In this document: piece by piece, positions 1-8,434 of the stretch
Layout of the letters: every line of letters begins with the position of its first letter
How positions within the stretch are numbered: the first letter of the stretch is position 1
NCBI GenBank assembly: GCA_905212635.1
Contig: CAJMFH010000001.1
Span: 62,001-126,000 of the forward strand
Direction of reading: 5' to 3'
DNA length: 64,000 nucleotides
From: an uncultured Lachnoclostridium sp.
Lineage (GTDB): Bacteria; Bacillota; Clostridia; Lachnospirales; Lachnospiraceae
Position numbers and translations under genes: made by a program
The notes under the pieces: model-generated
Seen by the model: the letters and a program-made list of their open reading frames with translations, nothing else
Databases searched by the model: none
Told to the model about the DNA's origin: nothing

Positions 1-477
1 AATGACGAAGAGGCAGCTCGTGCTACCGAGATTTACCGTTCATATTACAATGTGACCGGCAAATTTGAAAATACCCCGTATCCGGGAATCAAAGAATTGC
101 TGGTTTGCATGAAAGAACGTGGGATTCCGGCAATGGTTGCCACTTCAAAACCAATTGTAACAGCAACTGAGATATTGGAGCATTTTGGCTTTCTGCCTTA
201 TTTTGAAAAAATTGCCGGAAGTGTTCCGGAAGAAGGCCGCTACAAAAAGACAGAAGTGCTGTCATGGCTTTTGTCCCAGATTGATCTGCCAAAAGAGCAG
301 ATCGTCATGATCGGTGACCATCCCGATGACATCCACGGCGCAAGAGGCAATGGCATCGACTGTATCGGTGTTCTGTATGGATTTGGAAACAAAGACCAGA
401 TCAATGCAGCCTCACCGGCTTTTACAGCAGAGACAGTAGAAGAGCTTGCCTCCCTTATCCTAGGACGCGGGAACTGA
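1..477 (+). CDS. HAD-superfamily phosphatase, phosphoglycolate phosphatase-like (5' end outside window)
   Basis: The reading frame is open from base 1 to a TGA at 475-477, giving 158 visible C-terminal residues; the start and the first HAD motif (DxDGT) lie upstream of the window. Visible are the cap-to-core transition with a PYPGI motif, HAD motif II in AMVATSKP (the Thr), and motif IV in GDHPDDIHGARGNGI, where the acidic pair binds Mg2+. These fit the HAD-IA group that includes Gph, which dephosphorylates phosphoglycolate or similar small phosphoesters in the cytosol. A GTG at 52 could be read as a start, but the frame upstream is also open and conserved-looking, so it is treated as internal. 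The substrate is not decidable from sequence. The gene ends 31 bases before the rplS promoter. Confidence 0.85.
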   Translation, partial: NDEEAARATEIYRSYYNVTGKFENTPYPGIKELLVCMKERGIPAMVATSKPIVTATEILEHFGFLPYFEKIAGSVPEEGRYKKTEVLSWLLSQIDLPKEQIVMIGDHPDDIHGARGNGIDCIGVLYGFGNKDQINAASPAFTAETVEELASLILGRGN

Positions 478-508
478 CGAAAAACAGCCAAAAAAAGTAA
501 GAAAATAC

Positions 509-537
509 TTGACGAAGTCCAAAATATATGATATATT
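509..537 (+). promoter_or_regulatory. Promoter of rplS
   Basis: TTGACG at 509-514 and TATATT at 532-537 are separated by 17 bases, a good housekeeping sigma promoter. It leaves a leader of about 90 nt before the rplS start codon. Confidence 0.7.
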
Positions 538-540
538 TTT

Positions 541-634
541 CATGTTGTTAAAAAATAGATGGTCCTCTGGTGCGTTATGCAGGACATAACAGAAAAGGCA
601 TTAAGAACATCAAAAACAAGTAGGAGGAACAACA
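541..634 (+). promoter_or_regulatory. rplS 5' leader, possible L19 autoregulatory RNA
   Basis: The leader contains a small hairpin, GTTATG (574-579) with CATAAC (585-590). A longer-range pairing is possible between GTTGTT (544-549) and AACAAC (628-633), which overlaps the bases just before the start codon. Leaders upstream of L19 in Firmicutes are known to act as ribosomal-protein autoregulatory RNAs. Membership here is an inference from position and pairing, not a covariance-model hit. Confidence 0.3.
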
Positions 635-982
635 ATGAACGAAATTATTAAGAAAATCGAAGCAGAACAGATGAAAAGTGAAATTCCTGAATTTCACGTT
701 GGCGATACGGTAAAAGTATACGCAAAAGTTATCGAGGGAAGCCGTGAAAGAACACAGGTTTTCGAAGGTGTTGTATTGAAGAGACAGGGCGGAAGCAACC
801 GTGAAACATTTACGGTTCGTAAGAACTCCAATGGTATCGGTGTTGAAAAGACTTGGCCGCTTCATTCTCCAATCGTTGAGAAGATCGAGATTGTTCGTCT
901 TGGTAAAGTTAGACGTGCAAAATTGAATTACCTTCGTGATCGTGTTGGAAAAGCTGCTAAGGTAAAAGAATTAGTTCGCTAA
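635..982 (+). CDS. rplS: 50S ribosomal protein L19
   Basis: This encodes 115 residues, the usual length for bacterial L19, a protein of the large subunit at the interface with the 30S. The sequence carries the family core: [12 protein letters not shown] near residues 23-34, the [11 protein letters not shown] stretch and the [11 protein letters not shown] motif. It starts with ATG after a strong AGGAGG at 622-627. The promoter and structured leader upstream and the hairpin downstream suggest its own transcription unit, with signal peptidase and rbgA downstream. The neighbourhood rplS - signal peptidase - rbgA is common in Firmicutes and supports a link between ribosome assembly and export genes. 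Confidence 0.98.
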   Translation: MNEIIKKIEAEQMKSEIPEFHVGDTVKVYAKVIEGSRERTQVFEGVVLKRQGGSNRETFTVRKNSNGIGVEKTWPLHSPIVEKIEIVRLGKVRRAKLNYLRDRVGKAAKVKELVR

Positions 983-1006
983 GAATTACAAACATGTTTA
1001 TTGTTA

Positions 1007-1067
1007 ATAGTGTATGTTATAGCTTCTGCCGTAGCATACACTATGTTTCTATATAGAGTGTTTTTTT
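1007..1067 (+). terminator. Hairpin and T-tract after rplS, possibly an attenuator
   Basis: ATAGTGTATG (1007-1016) pairs perfectly with CATACACTAT (1035-1044). The T-run (1060-1067) does not follow directly. The right arm can instead pair, with a bulge, to ATAGAGTG (1052-1059) immediately before the T-run. The two alternatives are mutually exclusive, which is the layout of an attenuator, but simple termination of rplS is the plainer reading. Confidence 0.55.
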
Positions 1068-1115
1068 ACAAAAACAGGTATTGCAGGTATTTTGCAGAAA
1101 GAAAGGGAATTTGTT

Positions 1116-1733
1116 TTGAATTTAAATTTTGATGAAGAGATCAAAAAACAAAAACGGAAAAAATTGATCAAAACGTCTTTGATCTGGCTGATAGAAATTG
1201 TGGTCGTAATTGCTGCCGCCTATTTTCTGGTACACTTTTGTTACCGCCGTACAAGCACGATCGGATCTGCAATGGAACCGACCCTTTACAACGGACAAGA
1301 AGTATTTATTAACACCAAAGCATATCTCCTTGCTTCTCCCAAACGCGAAGCCGTGATCGCTTTTTATGAAAAGGAAAAACAAGAAGGAGAAGAGGAACCA
1401 TTGATCAGCATTCGCCGTGTAATTGGTCTTCCCGGTGAAAAAATCCAGATTTCCGATGGAAAAATCCGAATCAATGGAGAAGAATATCAATCCAAATATA
1501 CGTATTCCGCTATGACAACCGGAGGCATTGCCGAACAGGAACAAACACTAGGGGACGATGAATATTTTGTGCTTTGTGATTCCCGTGCCAATACCGATGA
1601 CAGTCGAAATTCTGCCTTTGGAATGGTAAAAAAATCACAGATCATCGGAAAAGTTTCTTTCCGTTTAAAACCATTTTCCAGAGTCACAAGACCTGAACAA
1701 AAAACAACACAAATACAAGAAGAGGAGAATTGA
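1116..1733 (+). CDS. Signal peptidase I-like protein lacking the Ser/Lys catalytic dyad
   Basis: This 205-residue protein has a basic N-terminus, one membrane segment (about residues 16-42) and a type I signal peptidase fold. The TTG start at 1116 is chosen because AAAGGGA sits seven bases upstream. The family boxes are recognisable but altered. Box B reads GSAMEPTL, so the position of the nucleophilic Ser immediately before Met is Ala52, with a Ser one residue earlier. Box D reads SIRRVIGLPGE, so the general-base Lys is Arg100. Box E reads CDSRANTDDSR instead of GDNR..DSR. Known SPase I enzymes need the Ser-Lys pair, so this paralogue is predicted to be inactive in cleavage while keeping the fold; it might act in binding or assembly. 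It sits in the position between rplS and rbgA where an active lepB is often found. A one-residue shift of the Ser cannot be excluded, but the Lys loss would still argue against catalysis. Confidence 0.88.
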   Translation: MNLNFDEEIKKQKRKKLIKTSLIWLIEIVVVIAAAYFLVHFCYRRTSTIGSAMEPTLYNGQEVFINTKAYLLASPKREAVIAFYEKEKQEGEEEPLISIRRVIGLPGEKIQISDGKIRINGEEYQSKYTYSAMTTGGIAEQEQTLGDDEYFVLCDSRANTDDSRNSAFGMVKKSQIIGKVSFRLKPFSRVTRPEQKTTQIQEEEN

Positions 1734-1735
1734 TC

Positions 1736-2590
1736 ATGCATTTTCAGTGGTATCCGGGACATATGACAAAGGCAAAACGTGCCATGCAGGAAGACATCAA
1801 ATTAATTGATGTTATCGTGGAACTTGTAGATGCACGTATTCCAAGGAGCAGCAAAAATCCAGATATTGATGCTCTGGCAAATGGTAAATCCCGCATTTTG
1901 CTGTTAAATAAAAGTGACATGGCAGATCCGGTACAGACTGCCCGGTGGAAAGCCTATTATGAAAAACAGGGATTTTTTGTGCTTGCTGTCAATTCGACCA
2001 GACGCAGTGAATTAAAAGCGGTCAATCAGCTGATTCAAAAGGCGTGCAAAGAGAAAATCGAGAGAGACCGCAAACGAGGTATTTTAAATCGTCCGATCCG
2101 CGCTATGATCGTCGGCATTCCCAATGTCGGAAAATCGACATTTATTAATAGTTTTGCCGGAAAAGCCTGTACAAAAACAGGAAATAAGCCCGGTGTAACC
2201 AAGGGAAAACAATGGATCCGTATCAATAAGCAGGTAGAATTACTGGATACCCCGGGAATTCTCTGGCCGAAATTTGAAGATCAGACCGTCGGTCTGCGGC
2301 TTGCCTTTATCGGCTCCATTAAAGACGAAATATTACAGCGCGTAGAAATTTCTCTAGACCTGATCGAATACCTGAAAGAGGCCTATCCGGGAACACTGAC
2401 AGCGCAGTATGGTATTGAAGAATCAAAGGATTCTTCTACAATACTGGAAGAAATCGGAAATGTCCGGAAATGCATAAAAAAAGGAACTGAAATTGACTAT
2501 GAAAAAACTGCCGCCCTTATCCTCGACGATTTTCGCAGCAGCAAACTGGGACTGATCTCCTTAGAGACACCTTCCGAAACAGAGAAATAA
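1736..2590 (+). CDS. rbgA: Ribosome biogenesis GTPase RbgA (YlqF)
   Basis: RbgA is a circularly permuted GTPase that binds the 50S precursor and promotes late steps of large-subunit assembly. The 284-residue protein shows the permuted order: G4 NKSDMAD first, then G1 GIPNVGKST, then G3 DTPGILWPK. The N-terminus HFQWYPGHMTKAKR is typical and lies next to the RNA- and ribosome-binding region; a C-terminal ANTAR-like helical part follows. The ATG at 1736 is preferred over an in-frame TTG at 1730 because AGAGGAG at 1721-1727 has proper spacing to it. Two bases separate it from the previous stop, so it is translated in one operon with the two signal peptidase-like genes. Confidence 0.96.
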   Translation: MHFQWYPGHMTKAKRAMQEDIKLIDVIVELVDARIPRSSKNPDIDALANGKSRILLLNKSDMADPVQTARWKAYYEKQGFFVLAVNSTRRSELKAVNQLIQKACKEKIERDRKRGILNRPIRAMIVGIPNVGKSTFINSFAGKACTKTGNKPGVTKGKQWIRINKQVELLDTPGILWPKFEDQTVGLRLAFIGSIKDEILQRVEISLDLIEYLKEAYPGTLTAQYGIEESKDSSTILEEIGNVRKCIKKGTEIDYEKTAALILDDFRSSKLGLISLETPSETEK

Positions 2591-2612
2591 ACGGACAGAA
2601 GAGAGGTTTACG

Positions 2613-3554
2613 ATGGAAAACAAATTTGACACTAACGAAATTGAAGAAAGTCTTCGTATCTGTGAAGAACTTTTTCAAAATAATCCGGATTTTAACAGAA
2701 GAGCGCCGAGACCGCTGGAAGCATTGGAACTAGCAAAAAATGTTAATTCCGATATACAGGAAAAATCCGTTGCTGCCCCGGCACCAAAAACAGAAGAGCC
2801 TCAAAAGGAACCAGCCGAGGAATCTGTGATGCCGGCGGCGCCTGTTGTTAAACCAGAGCCTGTTGTTAAGCCAGTATCGGACGCGGAACCTAAAACACCC
2901 GAAAAACCTGTTGTTTCCTCAGCACCGGCAGAGCCTGCAATCAAGCCGGTACCCGTAACGAAACCGGTACCGGAAGAAAAACCGGATTCCGATACAGAGA
3001 CAGAACCGGATTCCAAAGAAGAAAAATCCAAACCAAATATAAAGAAAAATTTGATTGCCTTAGGAATCTGCATTGTGGTTGCCATTGGAATCGCACTTTT
3101 TGTCACAAATTTTGTTGCCAGCCATACCAAGGTGGAGGGAACTTCCATGGAATCTACGCTTGATAACGGCGATGATATCATTGTGGAAAAATTTTCCTAT
3201 TTAACCGGGGATCCGGAGCGCTACGACATTGTTGTATTTCGTCAGAGCGAGTCGGTGAACTACATCAAACGTGTAATCGCACTTCCGGGAGAAACGATAC
3301 AGATTACGGAAGGAAAAATTTATATCAATGAGCGGGCCGTATTTGATGCCTATGGAAATGCCAAAATGGAAGATGGCGGAATTGCGGAAAAACCGATCAA
3401 ACTCGGACAAGATGAATATTTTGTTCTGGGCGATAACCGCAATGCCAGCAAAGACAGCCGTGACAAGGCAGTTGGTGTCATCAAACGTGACCAGATCGTC
3501 GGCAAAGCCTGGTTGCGGGTTCTCCCATTTGATCACTTTGGAAAATTAGAATAA
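2613..3554 (+). CDS. lepB: Signal peptidase I with long Pro/Glu-rich cytoplasmic extension
   Basis: Type I signal peptidase cleaves signal peptides from exported preproteins on the outer face of the membrane. This 313-residue protein begins with about 145 residues of acidic and Pro-rich low-complexity sequence (runs such as KPEPVVKP), followed by one membrane segment at about 147-168 and the catalytic domain. The active-site boxes are intact: GTSMESTL with nucleophile Ser178, YIKRVIALPGE with Lys219, and GDNRNASKDSR. Standard Gram-positive enzymes are 170-200 residues, so the N-terminal half is an unusual addition, predicted cytoplasmic and disordered. It follows rbgA by 22 bases with GAGAGG as the ribosome binding site. 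Together with the degenerate copy upstream it makes a dead/active pair flanking rbgA. Confidence 0.93.
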   Translation: MENKFDTNEIEESLRICEELFQNNPDFNRRAPRPLEALELAKNVNSDIQEKSVAAPAPKTEEPQKEPAEESVMPAAPVVKPEPVVKPVSDAEPKTPEKPVVSSAPAEPAIKPVPVTKPVPEEKPDSDTETEPDSKEEKSKPNIKKNLIALGICIVVAIGIALFVTNFVASHTKVEGTSMESTLDNGDDIIVEKFSYLTGDPERYDIVVFRQSESVNYIKRVIALPGETIQITEGKIYINERAVFDAYGNAKMEDGGIAEKPIKLGQDEYFVLGDNRNASKDSRDKAVGVIKRDQIVGKAWLRVLPFDHFGKLE

Positions 3555-3572
3555 GTAAAGGATGCAGAGAAC

Positions 3573-4037
3573 ATGGAAATTGAACGTAAATATTTAATTA
3601 AACAATTACCGGAAAATCTGGATACTTATCCGCATTTTATCATTGAGCAGGGATATTTATGCACGGAACCAACCATTCGCATCCGCCGAAAAAACAACGA
3701 TTACATTTTGACCTATAAATCCCGGCAAAAGGATTCCTGTGCCATTGACACCTGTGTCAATATAGAAGAAGAGTTCCCGCTTTCCAAAGAAGCCTATGAA
3801 CATCTGAAAGAAAAGACCGACGGAATTCTTGTCCGCAAAACGAGATACTGCATTCCTTACCGGAAATATACCATTGAACTGGATGTGTTTGAGGCACCTT
3901 ATGAAACCTTAAAAATTGCGGAAGTAGAATTTCCTTCTACTGAAGAAGCAGTCCATTTCTGTCCACCCTCATGGTTTGGAGAAAATGTAAGCGGTGATTA
4001 TCATTTTTCTAATTCTTATTTAGCAACAAAAAATTAA
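3573..4037 (+). CDS. CYTH domain protein (inorganic triphosphatase or adenylate cyclase-like)
   Basis: This is a 154-residue single-domain protein. It opens with the CYTH signature EIERKYLI (residues 2-9), followed by alternating charged strands such as TIRIRRKNNDYILTYK and IELDVFEAP, which form the acidic and basic lining of the triphosphate tunnel. Bacterial CYTH proteins of this size usually hydrolyse tripolyphosphate or other triphosphates with Mg2+ or Mn2+; a minority are class IV adenylate cyclases. The sequence alone does not say which. It is the last gene of the rplS-proximal cluster, 18 bases after lepB, and is followed by the gdhA promoter. Confidence 0.85.
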   Translation: MEIERKYLIKQLPENLDTYPHFIIEQGYLCTEPTIRIRRKNNDYILTYKSRQKDSCAIDTCVNIEEEFPLSKEAYEHLKEKTDGILVRKTRYCIPYRKYTIELDVFEAPYETLKIAEVEFPSTEEAVHFCPPSWFGENVSGDYHFSNSYLATKN

Positions 4038-4056
4038 AAAAATGAGAAAAAAGTTC

Positions 4057-4085
4057 TTGTAAATACTCCTGAAATATTATATAAT
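4057..4085 (+). promoter_or_regulatory. Promoter of gdhA
   Basis: TTGTAA (4057-4062), a 17-base spacer and a perfect TATAAT (4080-4085). A full AAGGAGGT ribosome binding site follows at 4103-4110, consistent with a strongly expressed gene. Confidence 0.7.
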
Positions 4086-4114
4086 TTTTTTGATATTATT
4101 ATAAGGAGGTATGA

Positions 4115-5452
<1,338 letters not shown>

Positions 5453-5483
5453 AATATCCTTGTAATAAACATATAGAACTAAC

Positions 5484-5519
5484 AAATAGGCAGCTGGATT
5501 TTTCCACTGCCTATTTTTT
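5484..5519 (+). terminator. Rho-independent terminator of gdhA
   Basis: AAATAGGCAG (5484-5493) pairs with CTGCCTATTT (5507-5516), extended by TGGA with TCCA inside the loop side, and the right arm runs into a T-tract. Confidence 0.88.
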
Positions 5520-5620
5520 CTCATTTTTTTCTTAACTTCCATTTTTTTACAATCCCTTTTCCCGTCCTTTTTTACCGCCTTACAATCCCATTTACGACTC
5601 TAAACACCTTTTATTGATAG

Positions 5621-5649
5621 TTGCAGAGCCTGGATTCCTTTGTTAGAAT
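5621..5649 (+). promoter_or_regulatory. Probable promoter of the DUF5688 gene
   Basis: TTGCAG (5621-5626), 17 bases, then TAGAAT (5644-5649). It lies 33 bases before the start codon. Confidence 0.5.
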
Positions 5650-5681
5650 AGGCATCAACAACATTAAAGGAGAGTGAAGAT

Positions 5682-6578
5682 ATGACATTAAAACATTTCA
5701 TTAACGAAGTAGCACAGGCACTTCAGCAACATCTGGGGGAGCATTACATTGTAAATACTGCTACGACATTAAAAAATAATTCAATTGAATTATCCGGCGT
5801 GCAGATACGGCATGAAAAAGATACGGTTTTCCCGACAATCTATCTCAATGATTTTTACAATTTATATCAAGACAGCAAAATTTCGATGGATGAAATCGTT
5901 ACCAAAGTCGCAGCAGGATTTCATCAAAGTATAAGATCCATCCAAAAACTGCCTCCATTAAACACCACTCTGTTTGAAAACTGCAAAGACAAAATTGTAT
6001 ACCGGCTTATTTCTCAAAAGCAAAATAAAGAACTATTGAAAACAATGCCTTACATCCCTTTCATGGATCTTGCCATTACCTTTCATGTGATCGTATCGAT
6101 GGAGCCGCCATCGCTTCATTCCTTAAAGATTACCAATGAACTACAGGAAGAATGGGGGCTCACAACTCAGGCGCTGTTCCAGCTTGCCTCTGAAAATACT
6201 CCACATTTGATGCCGCCAAAAATTGTGAATATTCAGGATATGCTTATGCAAAATCTCCCGTTAAAAGGTCCGGAATTTGATTTGACAAATACGGAAAAAA
6301 CCGATATGATAGTAATCACGAATACACTTGGTGTAAATGGAGCCGCCGTGATCTTATATCCGGATATGCTGGCTTCCCTGGCAAATGAGTACAATACGGA
6401 TTTTTATGTGATTCCAAGCAGTATCCATGAGGTGATCTTAGTATCCGCAGAAGATGATTCCAAACTGGAAGAATACAGATTCCTTGTGCGTGATGTCAAC
6501 GAACAGTTCGTTGATCCGGAAGAAATATTATCCGATCAGGTTTATTATTATCAACATGACCTGAAAAAAATGAAATAA
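5682..6578 (+). CDS. DUF5688 family protein, function unknown
   Basis: This is a 298-residue soluble protein with no signal peptide or membrane segment. The opening MTLKHFINEVAQALQQHL, the central FPTIYLNDFYNLY and the later NTLGVNGAAVILYPDML resemble the DUF5688 family, which I know mainly from Lachnospiraceae and related Clostridia and whose members usually have no assigned role. The LYPDMLASLANEYNTDFYVIPSSIHEVIL stretch (about residues 224-253) is the most conserved-looking part. It has its own likely promoter and an AAAGGAGAGTG ribosome binding site, and stands alone between gdhA and a tRNA on the other strand. I do not assign a function. Confidence 0.8.
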   Translation: MTLKHFINEVAQALQQHLGEHYIVNTATTLKNNSIELSGVQIRHEKDTVFPTIYLNDFYNLYQDSKISMDEIVTKVAAGFHQSIRSIQKLPPLNTTLFENCKDKIVYRLISQKQNKELLKTMPYIPFMDLAITFHVIVSMEPPSLHSLKITNELQEEWGLTTQALFQLASENTPHLMPPKIVNIQDMLMQNLPLKGPEFDLTNTEKTDMIVITNTLGVNGAAVILYPDMLASLANEYNTDFYVIPSSIHEVILVSAEDDSKLEEYRFLVRDVNEQFVDPEEILSDQVYYYQHDLKKMK

Positions 6579-6583
6579 AAAAA

Positions 6584-6656
6584 TGCACCTGGAGGGATTC
6601 GAACCCCCGACCAACGGCTTCGGAAGCCGGTACTCTATCCACTGAGCCACAGATGC
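6584..6656 (-). tRNA. tRNA-Arg (anticodon CCG)
   Basis: On the minus strand the 73-nt sequence folds as a tRNA. The acceptor arms GCATCTG and CAGGTGC pair with one G-T, the discriminator is A, the T-arm has GGTTCGAATCC, and the anticodon loop TTCCGAA sits between CCGGC and GCCGT. The anticodon CCG reads CGG arginine codons. The 3' CCA is not encoded and must be added after transcription. It is a lone tRNA opposite to both flanking protein genes. Confidence 0.95.
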
Positions 6657-6724
6657 ATCAATTGTTATTATATACGACTTTGCTAAAAAAGTAAAGAACA
6701 AAATTGAAAAGAGGTTATTTTTCT

Positions 6725-7603
6725 ATGGATAAAATAGTACGGGGCATTGCAGGCGATGGACAGATCCGTTGTTTTGCAATAGAATCTACCCAGCTTGTTG
6801 AAGAGGCAAGACAACATCATAATATAAGTCCGGTTGTTACTGCCGCTTTAGGACGTTTATTGTCCGGAGCCGCTATGATGGGAGCCATGATGAAAGGGGA
6901 TTCCGATCTTTTAACTTTAAAAATAGACTGTTCCGGTCCGGTCAAAGGATTAACCGTAACTGCGGATGCCAAGGGCAATGTAAAGGGATTTCCTGTTGTT
7001 CCGCAAGTTTCTCTTCCTGCAAGTCCTGCCGGAAAACTGGATGTCGGACGAGCTATTGATCTCGGAGTACTGACCGTGATTCGTGACACCGGCTTAAAAG
7101 AACCTTATAGCGGAACCATTAATCTTGTATCCGGCGAGATTGCAGAAGATCTGACCTATTATTTTGCGGCTTCTGAACAAATACCATCTTCTGTAGCTCT
7201 CGGGGTGTTAATGAATAAAAATAACACCGTCAGGAAAAGTGGTGGATATATCATCCAGCTGATGCCGGATGCTTCTGAAGAAATTATTGATACTCTGGAA
7301 AAACGGTTAAAAACGATGGAACCCGTTACGTCCCTTTTGTCAAACGGCCACACTCCGGAATCTATGCTGAACCGGATTCTGGATGGATTAAATCCGGAAC
7401 TGATGGATGAAATGCCTGCACAGTTTTACTGTAACTGCTCAAAAGAACGGATTTCGAAAGCATTGATTGCTCTGGGAACAAAAGAACTGGATGACATAAT
7501 TCAGGACGGAGAACCGATTGAAGTAAACTGTCATTTTTGTAATACAAACTATAAATTTGACCTTGAAGATCTGGAACAATTAAAAAAAGTGGGAAAGCGA
7601 TAG
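6725..7603 (+). CDS. hslO: Redox-regulated chaperone Hsp33
   Basis: Hsp33 is a cytosolic holdase activated by oxidative unfolding of its C-terminal zinc domain. The 292-residue protein has the N-terminal folded domain and the Zn site formed by Cys236 and Cys238 (YCNCS) with Cys269 and Cys272 (NCHFC), the family CxC...CxxC pattern. The ATG at 6725 is chosen over an in-frame TTG at 6704 because an AGAGGT sequence lies at 6709-6714 and the protein then starts MDKIVRG, as in homologues. A zinc thiol switch fits an anaerobe that must survive oxygen exposure. Confidence 0.97.
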   Translation: MDKIVRGIAGDGQIRCFAIESTQLVEEARQHHNISPVVTAALGRLLSGAAMMGAMMKGDSDLLTLKIDCSGPVKGLTVTADAKGNVKGFPVVPQVSLPASPAGKLDVGRAIDLGVLTVIRDTGLKEPYSGTINLVSGEIAEDLTYYFAASEQIPSSVALGVLMNKNNTVRKSGGYIIQLMPDASEEIIDTLEKRLKTMEPVTSLLSNGHTPESMLNRILDGLNPELMDEMPAQFYCNCSKERISKALIALGTKELDDIIQDGEPIEVNCHFCNTNYKFDLEDLEQLKKVGKR

Positions 7604-7629
7604 ACAAATCTGTCGAAAATTGATATAAT
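7601..7629 (+). promoter_or_regulatory. Promoter of the downstream hypothetical gene
   Basis: TAGACA (7601-7606), 17 bases, TATAAT (7624-7629). It overlaps the last bases of hslO and directs a short leader to the start at 7652. Confidence 0.6.
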
Positions 7630-7651
7630 TATAGAAGCGAGGTTGAATATT

Positions 7652-8401
7652 ATGAAATTAAAATATAAAAAATTAATCATTATTATTACTGTAGGCGCAT
7701 TATTACTTGGATTCTTTATTCTGACTCTGATTCCTACCGGTGGAAATTCCTCCAATCCGGTGGAAGATGCTGAGTTAGTCAAATGTACCAATGAAGATAT
7801 CAACAATCTGATAACCAGTTATTATCAGGCAAAACGTGATGTAAATCTGGAAGCACTGGAGCCTTTGGTTAGTGACATTAATCAGATTGATCAGGAAAAA
7901 TTGATCGCGCAGGCTGAATATGTAGAAGATTATCAAAATATCACCTGTTATCTTCTTGAAAATGAAGACAATGGTGCCTATCGTGTATATGTGCGTTTTG
8001 ATATGAAACTGAAAAATATCAATACACTTGCGCCTTGTCTTAGTGCTCTTTATGTCACGATGGGATCGGATGGCAAAAACGTCATCTATCTCAGTGCCTT
8101 AGACAAAAATGAAGAAGATTTTATACTTGCCGCCGATAAGAATTCTCATCTTGCCGATATGCAAAAAGAAGTCAATGACAAACTACAGGAAGCCATCAAT
8201 GCGGATGAAGCATTTCGACAGTTATACCAGACGATGGATCAGGCAATCGGAAGCATTCCTTCCACACCGGAACCACAGGCAGATGCTGCCGAACCAACGG
8301 CGGATCCAAACGCGGTTTCAACAACAGATCCGAATGCCGCACCCACCGCGGATCCGAACGCAGCTCCAACGGCTGACCCAAATGCAGCACCTGCTCAGTA
8401 A
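7652..8401 (+). CDS. Membrane-anchored hypothetical protein with TADPNA repeat tail
   Basis: This 249-residue protein has a short basic N-terminus and one hydrophobic segment (about residues 8-27), followed by an extracytoplasmic domain of about 170 residues. The fold resembles the nuclear-transport-factor-like domains seen in many Clostridia (NLITSYYQAKRDVNLEALEPL), but I do not assign a family firmly. The last 40 residues are a degenerate 8-residue repeat, TADPNAAP, about four copies, encoded by 24-base units. It is probably a membrane-tethered surface protein with a flexible tail. The start at 7652 is supported by GAGG at 7639-7642; an in-frame TTG at 7643 is too close. Its function is unknown. 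Confidence 0.8.
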   Translation: MKLKYKKLIIIITVGALLLGFFILTLIPTGGNSSNPVEDAELVKCTNEDINNLITSYYQAKRDVNLEALEPLVSDINQIDQEKLIAQAEYVEDYQNITCYLLENEDNGAYRVYVRFDMKLKNINTLAPCLSALYVTMGSDGKNVIYLSALDKNEEDFILAADKNSHLADMQKEVNDKLQEAINADEAFRQLYQTMDQAIGSIPSTPEPQADAAEPTADPNAVSTTDPNAAPTADPNAAPTADPNAAPAQ

Positions 8402-8434
8402 GCAGCCAATTTCATTTAGAAAGAAAGATAATTT

